This document shows, piece after piece, positions 1-10,420 of a stretch of 64,000 bases of DNA. Under the pieces are notes generated by a model. That model saw only the letters and a list, made by a program, of their open reading frames with translations. It did not search any database and was not told the origin of the DNA. The first letter of the stretch is position 1. Every line of letters begins with the position of its first letter. Position numbers and translations under genes: made by a program. Location of the stretch: contig CM047431.1 of assembly GCA_026168455.1 (NCBI GenBank), positions 47,619,466-47,683,465 of the forward strand, given 5' to 3'. The stretch comes from Theocolax elegans. Its lineage: Eukaryota; Arthropoda; Insecta; Hymenoptera; Cerocephalidae.

Positions 1-1835
1 AATCATTGTATATTATCAACAAATTGCTAATAATCATTTTAGAAAAGTTGAATAACAGCAACTATCGAGACGGTAAATAATTGAAATACGTAGACACCAC
101 TTCGTAAGCATTTTTCAAAACTATACAAATAGTGAATAATTACTGGGAAATGATGAATTTTCACTAATATATATACTAGACACACGAGCAAAGAACAAAG
201 ATGATCAAAAATAAATCATGCGCGCACACATTGAGTAGCCATTTATTACGATGTAATAATTCAAATGAGTAATAAAATACTCTTAATAAAAGTATACCCA
301 TATATATTTAGAAAATTAACATCATCGCAAGACCTTTGAACAAAGTTTGGTATTAATAACTGTGTCGTGTCTCTCAACTCAACGTGAGTTACATATCGTT
401 TGTACACTCAGCTAAGCCCATTTTAAAGAAGAAGAAAAAAAAAAGAATATCGTGCGGAGTTACGAATTGTCGAAAAGGCGAAACGCTTCGCGAGATTTTT
501 GGACAACGACCTTCGCAGTTGTCAGTGGGAAATAAATTTCCTTACTCGCAATGAAGAAAAATAAAGTGCAAAATGAAAACTCCGATTGTTTATTTGTTGT
601 CCGTTATAGAATACGTGCGTTAATTCCACGATTTTATGATTTATTTATATTTTGTATATCCATATGCTTTAAAACGAAACACTTGCATATTTCCGTTCTT
701 TGTATAATATGAACTGAACGCTTCGAATATTGCGATTGCGTTCGAAACACACACGAAGAAATGGAAAGCTGAAAGTGTACATCTTAATAATAATGATTTA
801 ACAATCTTTTAATACGATGTGTACTTACATAAAGTATGCAACAATAAATGACGGATGATAAGTTAATAGATTTTACATAAACGTTTTCAAAAGCAAGTAG
901 ATATATACACGTGCATATCCATTGATTAAGCGTAATAAGGAAAAATGACAATTTCCCATGCATAGGAGAACAACAACGGACCGGACGATCTCAGATAGAT
1001 AGACCCGTAGACGAGAAATAGAGTATATATGTATATATATATATATGAAGCGCGAGAGGTTCCCTGGTGCTCCGTATCTCTCGAGGATCGTTGACTCGCT
1101 TTTCCTTGCAAAAGCCCCTTGGGCGACTAGACAACCCGTCTTTGCGCAATGCCGACGCTTTGTGCCACGAGTTTCTCGCGGTTCTCCCCGTTTTGAGACC
1201 TGACGCGGATAACGAAAAATCACCAATGATGATTGCCAGTCTTTGTTCGGTACGATCGGCATACTTGCGCAATCCCGAGCCGAACTCTCTCTGTATGTCA
1301 GTGTGTGTGTCAGTGTGTGTCCCCTATATATTTATATACCGGATGGAAATTTCAATCGTGACTCGTTACCGTATATACCATGGAAAGTTAATAAAATAAT
1401 ATACACTAGTTATCCTGAGTGTTGTTCGCTTCGTAAACTTTGTATAAGTTTTCAACGTTTATAATTCATTTGATTTAATAATCGATGAGATTTTCAATTG
1501 ACATGGTCGGATTCACCGGTTTAAATAACGACACTCTAATCAAAAAGTCACAAATGTTCGGTCTGGTAGTAACTGTAGGTATTAAAAATGTGCAAAATGA
1601 ACTCTCTTCGAGTGAAAAATGATTGGTTTAGGAAGTAAACTGAGTGACTCGGTACCGAGTCAGAATTTAGTATAGTTTTTCACACTACCCGTTTAAAATT
1701 TTGGGTTAACTGAAGTAAAAATTGAGGTAACTTCAAAATGTACTCTATAAAAATATTCGAGTGATTTTTCGGTCTGAAAGGGTTATATTTCATTCGAGAC
1801 CATCCGCCAAAATAGAGGAACTATAATATATACCC
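1..1835. other. intergenic, no gene recognised
   Basis: No open reading frame here has family motifs or convincing splice structure. The stretch 960-1320 is less AT-rich than its surroundings and has short overlapping frames on both strands, which could be a promoter or untranslated exon of a gene not otherwise visible. An AT run lies at 1025-1047 and a GT run near 1300-1320. An 18-bp perfect palindrome lies at 1643-1660. Confidence 0.5.
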
Positions 1836-1837
1836 TA

Positions 1838-2990
1838 CCGGCCAATTGCTTTTGCCCACTTCGACTCAATTTTACCCGTTACAAAAAGTATCATAACTTG
1901 GGTAAAACTTGAGATAAATAATCGTTCGACAGCTCATTTAAAAGCTTGAAGCAAGGGCTTTTTAATGGTTTACCGTCCCTATCTAAATTTTTTGTTTTTT
2001 AATGTTTTTAACATAAAAATCAAAATGTATAAAATTCGGATTTTCTTGTTCGTCTTCATTTTAAAACTGCACTTCAACCAAACATCGGAAAATAATTTTA
2101 TAAAAAAAATTGAAAAGCTTGAATCAAGAGCTTTCGAACGCACTATATTAACATTGTTTTAAAGTCCTTTTTACGTTTTGACTGGTGGTTTTCTTTTTAG
2201 ACACGTCTTTTTTTTAACTTTATGTATCTCGGAAGGATAAAATTAATTTTTAGGATATGGTATATTAAAGATTAAAAAAATTAGTCTTAAATTATCGTTA
2301 ATTTATTTCTTTATATAGTAAAGATACACGCTCAAACATAATTAACAGTCATTTTGCTCACCAAGAATGTAATAATACGTGATCGCACTTACTACCAAAT
2401 ACAGAAAATGTACACCATATACAGAAAATAATTATTAAAATTCTATTAACTGTATAGTTTAGAAAATTCTTTATGATCAATTCATTTATCAAATTAAAAA
2501 AAAAATTCTAAACAATCTGAAAAAATTTGAACATAATCTAAAGATAAAATCAAACATTTTTTCTCCTAGACATTTTTTTTTTTAATTTAATCCTTCCGAG
2601 ATACATAAAGTTGAAGAAAAGACGTGTTTAAAAAGAAAACCACCAGTCAAAACGTAAAAAGGACTTTAAAACAATGTTAATATAGTGCGTTCGAAAGCTC
2701 TTGATTCAAGCTTTTCAATTTTTTTTATAAAATTATTTTCCGATGTTTGGTTGAAGTGCAGTTTTAAAATGAAGACGAACAAGAAAATCCAAATTTTATA
2801 CATTTTGATTTTTATGTTAAAAACATTAAAAAACAAAAAATTTAAATAGGGACGGTAAACCATTAAAAAGCCCTTGCTTCAAGCTTTTAAATGAGCTGCC
2901 GAACGATTATTTATTTAAATTTTTACCCAAGTTATGATACTTTTTGTAACGGGTAAAATTGAGTCGAAGTGGGCAAAAGCAATTGGCCGG
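1838..2990. mobile_element. long terminal-inverted-repeat DNA transposon, non-autonomous
   Basis: The two ends are inverted copies of each other for about 420 bp (1838-2258 and 2570-2990), separated by about 310 bp of AT-rich sequence. Termini are CCGGCCAATTGC and its complement. A TA dinucleotide flanks both ends (1836-1837 and 2991-2992), consistent with a TA target-site duplication as in Tc1/mariner-type elements. The two 65-codon frames in the arms mirror each other and differ at one residue, so they result from the inverted repeat and are not genes. No transposase is present. Confidence 0.85.
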
Positions 2991-3149
2991 TAATGTATGC
3001 TTCGAGCGATTCATAACTCATAAGAAATTATAAGATTTTCACTTGTTTTAAGAGTCGATGTCTCTGTCACGGGTGACGTATAAACACGGTCGAATTAAAA
3101 AGCGCATCGTGTGACAATATGAGAACGATTGGTAAAGAAATGTGCGCAG

Positions 3150-3222
3150 GCATTGGTAGCTTAGTGGACAGAGTACCCGTTGCGAAAACGGAAGGTCCCG
3201 GGTTTGAGTCGCGGCCGAGTAC
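3150..3222 (+). pseudogene. tRNA-like sequence, degenerate
   Basis: A Pol III box A (TAGCTTAGTGG, from 3157) and a box B (GGTTTGAGTC, 3201-3210) have correct tRNA spacing, and a T-run follows at 3232-3238. The cloverleaf is poor: only about four of seven acceptor pairs form, the T stem has a mismatch, and the anticodon loop TGCGAAA lacks the usual U at position 33 (nominal anticodon CGA). It is more likely a tRNA relic or SINE head than a working tRNA. Confidence 0.55.
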
Positions 3223-3666
3223 GCCGTGCCATTTTTTTCTCCGTCTCGTCCTCTGCGAGTAAATATTTAATTGTAATTATTATTGTTATGATATACATAA
3301 AAATCGTAACAGACTCTATTATTATTTTATGTAATGATTATTAGAATGTAAGGTTAGAGTAAAATAAGTGTAACTCAAATAAAAGCAGCGGAAAGTGAAT
3401 TGTATAGTAACCACGTATATAAATAAACGTATTTTGGTTATAAAACTACACAAAAATATATAATTATATATGTTCTTCACTTAGGTCACTGAAACATAAA
3501 ATGTGTGTGTTAATTTTATATTAATTAAATTATATCTTTGATAAGGAGGTAAAATTACGGATCGTGTGCGAACACTGTACATAAAGCAGCGACAAATAAA
3601 GATTATTAAAAATCTGTAAAATAACAATTTTCTTATTTCTTATATTCACTCATATTAAGGTAATTT

Positions 3667-3739
3667 CTTGATAAATTTAGCGATTGATTTATCGAGTCAA
3701 TTTTGAGTCAAATTTGAGTCAATCGCTAAATTTATCAAG
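3667..3739. repeat. 73-bp hairpin
   Basis: A 21-bp arm starting CTTGATAAATTTAGC at 3667 is repeated inverted at 3719-3739, with a short loop containing two near-copies of TTTGAGTCAA. It may be a minimal foldback element. No coding potential. Confidence 0.7.
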
Positions 3740-4766
3740 AGGTAACAATTTTCTCTTTAAACATATTTATAACATATTTTTTTTTATTACGATCTTACCT
3801 TGAAGGATTTTCACTGCTTGTTGCTTGTGGGTAAAATATTTGGCCTTATAAAAATTGATTAAACGCATCATAATTATTTAATATTTTCTTAAACAAAATA
3901 CAAATTTAAGTAAATAATTGAATACACCCTTAATTATCAGTTATCTCTGAAATCCTTGTTGAACTAAGCTCTATTCCATTGCCATGTATGCTGAGTGAGG
4001 TTATGTTGTACACACAATGTCTTGTTCGAATGGTATGTTTGTAAAATATTTGACAAAAAAGGTTTCTGGTATTTAGTCAAATAACGTTATCATTTATTTT
4101 TTTTATCAAATTTTATTTAATTCCTCGATACTTCCGAAGTCATCCAATGGACACTCTCTAAGTTTCTTTTTATAATTTAAACTTTAATTTACATGTCTTC
4201 ATATATTTAGGGTTGTTTTTTGATATTTATAGTATGTATATATACTGATTTCACATAACAAAATCAGAAATAAGCACTAAACGAGTAAGTTACGTGCTGA
4301 TAATTAGCAGCGTTTCTACTAGTATGTCTATCCTTTTTTAAAATCTTTTCTCTTTTTTACCCGACTAAAAAAATATAATTTTCGATTCAAGATATTGTAC
4401 TATTTAAACGTATACATACTTGTAAATTTGGAGCTCGATGTAATTTGAAATTTATTAAATATTTTTTATTACTGTGATGCATTTTTCTTCTATATCGCTC
4501 GTACACTCGGCCGGAGGGTGTTGGGATAATTAAAGAAGTATAAATTATATGGTAGGACCGGTGATTAAAGCAACTGAGTCGACGGCTCATCATTTTTATT
4601 TGAAACTCCTGCGGAGCTTCATTAGCAACCACTTCAAATTTTCGATTATCGTATAGAAAGTAACGATTAAACGTTTGCATTTGTATATATAAATATTTCA
4701 AACGAAGACACTGTTATAATATTTTATTAAAATTACGATAATATAAATATATATATATATATATAT
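3740..4766. other. intergenic, nothing recognised
   Basis: AT-rich sequence. The 104-codon frame at 4387-4701 on the minus strand has no recognisable domain and no supporting splice context. A TA run at 4745-4766 is the insertion site of the next element. Confidence 0.5.
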
Positions 4767-5762
4767 GGGGTATTCCACGTGAAGTGGTCCGATCAAAATT
4801 TTAAAATGCACCAAATTTTGGGTATACTTTGCAAATGTTTTTCAGAATACAGAAAAAAATTTTTAGGTACTGGAATCTATTTGCTCAAAAGTTATTCTAA
4901 CCTCAAAAAGTGAATTTTTCCATATTTTTTTCAACACCAGCTGGGTTTACCGCTATATAACTCAAAATCTATCAACTTTTACTATAGAACATTATATGTA
5001 ACATTCGTTGCTAATTATATCTAGAATTTATTCTTCTGGGTTAGAATTTCTAATCTCAAGGTCAATGTTACATAAACTACATGTCAATATTCAACTTGAA
5101 AAAAGTGCAAGTGCGCCACCTTTGATTTTTTCATCCATAAGTCTAAAAGAAAGCTTGGAGCAATACCTTTCAAATGGTCTGTAGCATTTTTATGGCCTCC
5201 AATTCTGTAAAAAGTTATGACAATTTAAAGAAAGACAAAAAATTCACAAAAATTAACATGGTAATTCCCATTAAAATTTTTTAAAAAATTTCGTGTTTCT
5301 TTAAATTGTCATAACTTTTTACAGAATTGGAGGCCATAAAAATGCTACAGTCCATTTGAAAGGTATTGCTCCAAGCTTTCTTTTAGACTTTTGGATGAAA
5401 AAATCAAAGGTGGCGCACTTGCACTTTTTTCAAGTTGAATATTGACATGTAGTTTATGTAACATTGACCTTGAGATTAGAAATTCTAACCCAGAAGAATA
5501 AATTCTAGATATAATTAGCAACGAATGTTACATATAATGTTCTATAGTAAAAGTTGATAGATTTTGAGTTATATAGCGGTAAACCCAGCTGGCGTTGAAA
5601 AAAATATGGAAAAATTCACTTTTTGAGGTTAGAATAACTTTTGAGCAAATAGATTCCAGTACCTAAAAATTTTTTTCTGTATTCTGAAAAACATTTGCAA
5701 AGTGTACCCAAAATTTGGTGCATTTTAAAATTTTGATCGGACCACTTCACGTGGAATACCCC
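4767..5762. mobile_element. near-perfect palindromic (foldback) transposon
   Basis: The element is an inverted repeat with arms of roughly 460-490 bp and a short AT-rich loop near 5225-5290. Its ends are GGGGTATTCCACGTGAAGTG and the complement, and it sits inside a TA repeat. The arms differ at only a few bases (for example a one-base substitution near 5592), which suggests recent formation or gene conversion. It has no transposase. Its termini resemble those of the smaller element at 55469-55905, so the two belong to one family. Confidence 0.85.
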
Positions 5763-7010
5763 ATATATTTATTTATTTCAATGATCTATGTTTTTTTAAT
5801 TAGGTATACGTTATAATATAAGAATAAAGTAAAAATTTTACTAGTTCGTTACTCGAACGACTATTTTACTATCAAAATGTTTAGTATTACCAAACTATTA
5901 AAATTTATCATTTTCAAATAAAAACCGCTGTTAATTAAATGGCACGTAGCTTCTTCAAATTGACATGTTGATCCTGTATTTCATATATTACTCCAATATA
6001 GTATTATTTAATTATTAAAAAAAAATGTTAAAACACTTCGAAAAATATTATTCTTTTATCTGATTGAAACTTATGTAGCTAGTTACAGCTAGCGTAAAAA
6101 ATTTGTTATTTTTAGTGTTTTAATTTTCAAGCAGATTACGTACTTTTCCTAAGCACACTTTTCAAAAATTTTTGTTTTCAAATTTTTATTATACTTTAAA
6201 TTTTTTAAAAACATTTTCTTCCAAAAATACTATAAAATCATTATGTTGAACACGTAATTATCATTGAATTGGCAGCGGTTTTTGTTCATAATACTGTTAT
6301 ATATAACAGTATTACATTATTAACGTAATACATATATTGTTCATAATAAGTAAAATCTGTTCAATTAGATTGAATTTTTTTCAACTGACATAAAAAAATT
6401 TTGATGATACTTATCAATTAAAAATATAAAAATTATTTTTTTTGCTTTTCTTTGAATTTTCTAAAAACATTTTCTTCCAAAAATATGGTTAGTTCCACAT
6501 TATATAACTTTATAAGTAAACAAAATTTTAGATTGTAATTTTTTTCTCAAAAACTAATCCATTAACGATTTTGAAATTTTTACAGCGTAACGCTATTATT
6601 ATGTTCTATTTCCACAGTTTCAACAATTATGTTCAACGATTATAATATCTCTTATTTCATTCATGTACCGGGTTTGTAACGAATTATTATTATTTTACTT
6701 AAAAAAAGCATAACGATTGAGTAGCTAGTTAAACAGTAAAAATTAAGGTGTGAATAATTAACCAATAAAATTATATTCACCTTTTTGAAATTTGATAATT
6801 TTTTTATTAAAACCTTATATGTACAATAAGATAAATTACGAATTATATTTGCAGTACCAATATTTCTCGTGTAGTGAAATAAAAAATTCAATGCAGTGTA
6901 TTTAAAAGTTTATATCGAAATTGCCTTAATTATAATTTATACAAGATTTGGTGATACTATAACAACAATGAGACGCGATCGATTATGATTTACACTTTTG
7001 GATACATCCG
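5763..7010. other. intergenic, nothing recognised
   Basis: Very AT-rich. The phrase AAAACATTTTCTTCCAAAAATA occurs near both 6205 and 6465, a weak sign of a decayed repeat. No gene recognised; the 3' UTR of the Kazal gene at 7011 probably extends into the right end. Confidence 0.45.
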
Positions 7011-9036
7011 CTAACATTTGCCTTCGTGTAGAACCTGAATATCTGCAAATAAATAAATAATGTTTTGTAGTGAATGGATTTAAACAGTAAAACGTCTATA
7101 AATAAACGTGGTGAAGCGTAAAAATGAAAAACAAAAAATGCATGTATACGTACTCGATCGTTTACACTCGTTCTCGCATTTTAGCGTCGACAAATTAACA
7201 TACGTAACTCCATCGGTTCCACAAACATATCTAAGGTCGTCCGTTGTTGCGCATGGACAAGGATTTCCTTTTTCATCGGTAAACAAATCGGCATTTACAT
7301 TTAGTATCATTGAAAAAGCAATCAGTACTGAAAATAAAATGTCACTCGGTTATCATATGTTTAACAATATTTAATACAATATTAATTTATCGTTTTGCAT
7401 AAAATATGTGTTCATAAAAATATTATTCTGCATTTTAATGTATAAATATAAACGGTATTATATAACTAATAATCATTTAATTGCGTCGCACTGAAAAAAA
7501 ATAGATGTTCGATCGAAGCGTAATTCTTGTTAAATGTATACATATGCCTCAAAAAGTAAATCAACTTGCTCCAATGTAATTCCTTCAGAATCAATTGTAA
7601 TCTATTTGATTTTAGAATATTGATCTGTTTCAGTTATATGTATTAATTCTTTACATCAAGAAATTCTGGTTTATTATAGAAGAATCCGCTTGATTGTAAA
7701 ATAATCACATTGGACCGAACAGATTTTTTTCCGAGACATATTTAACAAGAATTTACTTTAGATTTAAAATTTTTTTTTCATTTCATTGCGATACTCGATA
7801 AACAAATATTTTTATTTTCGTAGATGTTATAATTGTGTCTCGGCTTTTAATGCAATAATGATTCTTACATAACGAATGCACAGTACTTTGGTAATTACAA
7901 TTCGAAAATTCTTTTGATTTTCTTATGATAACGCTGTAAATAATTAAAAATAGATAACAATGCTCGACGATATGTCTGGTTTTTCCTGTGCTATTTTTGT
8001 ATTAAATCAAAACGATTTTTTGACGTTGGATTCTGAAATTGTGGGACATTTTACGTGCAAAATAATAATTTCTAATTTGTAAGAATGTGACCTGCAGAAT
8101 TTCTCGTTCTTTCAGAATCCGCTGTCAAAATAATGGTTAGGTACTGTGTTTAAAGAAAAATAACGTCCTGCAAATGACCTTTAAAGTCAAGCTCAAGGTT
8201 GAATTCAAGATCACCTTTAGATCCCCGTTTTGATTTCCCAAAACTTTTGTATTCATATAGTATTGCCTCCTCATAGTTTTGTTCTAAGTATGTTTTAACA
8301 TGTCAGGAGTCGAAATCACACGTTTTTAGAAAATGTCTGTATGGATGTGTGTGCGTGTGTGTGTACGTATACCGCTGTATTTTCGAAACTACTTGTAATA
8401 TCTCCCAGCTTGCGTGTATATAGTTTGCTTTCCATTTTCCAAATTAGTTTTTTAAAAATTTTGATAATATTATTAATTTTTTAAAATTTTGAATTTAAAG
8501 AAAAGTGAAAAAGGATAATTTTTTATATTTTTACTTGATGTCATCTGAGATTTCCTATGCCAGTTGATGAAAATATTTTTTTTAATTTAATTTAGAATTA
8601 ATAACGCAAATTACTATAGCTATGTAATTGGTGAATGATTCAGATAATATAGCAACAACGAATTTAACGTGCTCTTAATATTATTAAAGATATATAATTT
8701 TAATAAAAACATTTACTGTGGTTAAATTCAGTCCATTTAAAATGAATCATATTATTTGGAAATGGTTATGGAAATAAGTCTGTTCATAGGGTAAAAAAAT
8801 GATTTTAACCTAGTATACCAAAAAATATAATATCAATATCATATATATGGTAAAATTGTATTTTTGGTTAACTTCAAAATTGTTGAATACCTTTTAGGGA
8901 TCCTAGTAAAAATCAAAGCATTTGTAAAACGTTTTTTGGCTAAAAATTGACCAATAAATCTGTAATTAGTGTAAAAAAAATGGTTTCAACATAACTTACA
9001 AATTATTAAATTAATACAATAGGAGTGTTCTGTCAT
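7011..9036 (-). CDS. Kazal-type serine protease inhibitor, secreted (Kazal 1)
   Basis: Three exons on the minus strand: 9000-9036, 7154-7327 and 7011-7042, with both introns in phase 1. The joined product is about 80 residues: a hydrophobic signal peptide ending near VNA, then one Kazal domain with six cysteines (C-x-C, VCGTDGVTY, C-x3-C, terminal C). The GTDGVTY block is the Kazal signature. By Kazal convention the P1 residue is the second after Cys2, here Thr. Exons 2 and 3 are well supported by a TTTCAG acceptor, a GTACGT donor, and a last exon that restores frame and supplies the final cysteine before TAG. Exon 1 is less certain because it lies 1.7 kb upstream, but it has a GTAAGT donor, the right phase, and the same 37-nt length as exon 1 of the neighbouring Kazal gene. 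Likely role: secreted inhibition of serine proteases. Confidence 0.8.
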
Positions 9037-9518
9037 TTAATAGAATGAGCATGCAGCCTCGAATATATTTTAATCATGTTTTGTCTAATACTTGCAGTAC
9101 CATAGAGTTAGAATTTCCCATCACGTCAGATAGGTCACTCAATTACAAATTTGATATACCCATCGCATTGATCATTAAACTCTAAACTTACATAATTGAT
9201 TTTCTAATAATATCTAAATTACATTTATATCAAAAACATTTATAACACCGTTTTAGTAACTTATATTCTTTCGGTTTTATCTCACTCGATAAAAACAACT
9301 TTTGTAAAATTACAACTATCTTATAAATGAACAATCGTCACGAAACAGCTGTGTTATTTTCTATGAAAACAACAAACGTTTCATCGCAAAGAAAAAGAAA
9401 ACTGTTAACGCTTCTATATATCATTTTCAAAATATCCCATTTTATAAATAATAACTGTATGCAATTACTTCACCACCAAAGAGTTCCGAGTAATTATAAG
9501 TAATTACGGAAATACACA

Positions 9519-9657
9519 CCCTAGTAGAAATTTACCATTTGAAGGTTAAATAAAACTCTAATTTTGCCATTAATTGGGCATTTATTGGGCATTTTATGAC
9601 ACTTGGCCATTTTTTGGCTTAAAAAACGTTACATTTATGGTCATATTTCTACTAGGG
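9519..9657. mobile_element. 139-bp MITE of the CCCTAGTAGAA family
   Basis: Inverted ends CCCTAGTAGAAAT and ATTTCTACTAGGG, flanked by ACA on both sides (a 2-3 bp target duplication). Related copies lie at 41782-42311, 44116-44662, 49632-49771, 56954-57217 and 61717-62127. The 120-codon plus-strand frame starting at 9574 begins inside this element and is not treated as a gene. Confidence 0.8.
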
Positions 9658-10420
9658 ACAATATCAAGTGTATTATGCGAAAGAGTATATAAGGTACTCA
9701 CAGAAAGCAACGTGTATCGCAGTTTTGGCCATTTCGAACGATTACGTAAGAGTCGTGAGATAATGCAACTTTTTGAACTATACGTTTCAGATGCTACTTC
9801 TGCGAGTGTCGTTCAAAGACTGACACGCATATATATGTACACGAACTCGGTTATTCCCGTTTCAACGATTTCGCGGCTTAGTTCACTCGTTATACGAAAG
9901 GCCGCGGGTAACAAAAACAACCGAAAGAACCACTGATATTGAATATTTCAAAACTCTAGGATTATACGTAGTTATGCATATGTATATATATATATATGTA
10001 TAACTCATTTGACAACGACGTTATCTGATTTACGACATCGGTTTTACCCGAACGCGAGAGAGGGAGAGAGAGAGAGAGGAAAAATAAAGAAACGAGTGAA
10101 TATATATATATATGTTTATAATCTGACTAAAGTACAACCGAATCGTTATATTTTTAAGTTTTTGAATTTCATCATTTTTATCAAAATAGTTTGTAATCTA
10201 TTTACGTATCACCGTATTTTACAGATAAAAAATGTTTTACAGCGTCTCAACGTACAATAATCGCACGCTGACTAGGGTAAATTTATTAAAAAAGAAAGAA
10301 GAAATAAACATAAAAACAAATAATTTTTATTTATAAAACGTATTATTTACTTATTATTATACGTACACATATGCATATATACAGATTACTATTAAAGAAG
10401 GTTGCGCCGATCCTCGTTGA
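9658..10420. other. intergenic with GA microsatellite
   Basis: A GA-rich run lies at 10049-10079 and AT runs at 9978-9998 and 10099-10112. No coding evidence. The left part of the stretch after Kazal 2's stop codon (minus strand) is probably its 3' UTR. Confidence 0.45.

Noticed and set aside
1965..2863. Two near-identical 65-residue open frames on opposite strands
   Set aside because: They are the two arms of one inverted repeat read in both directions; no start context, domain or splice support.
9574..9936. 120-codon plus-strand frame
   Set aside because: It starts inside a 139-bp MITE and runs into unrelated sequence; no domain.
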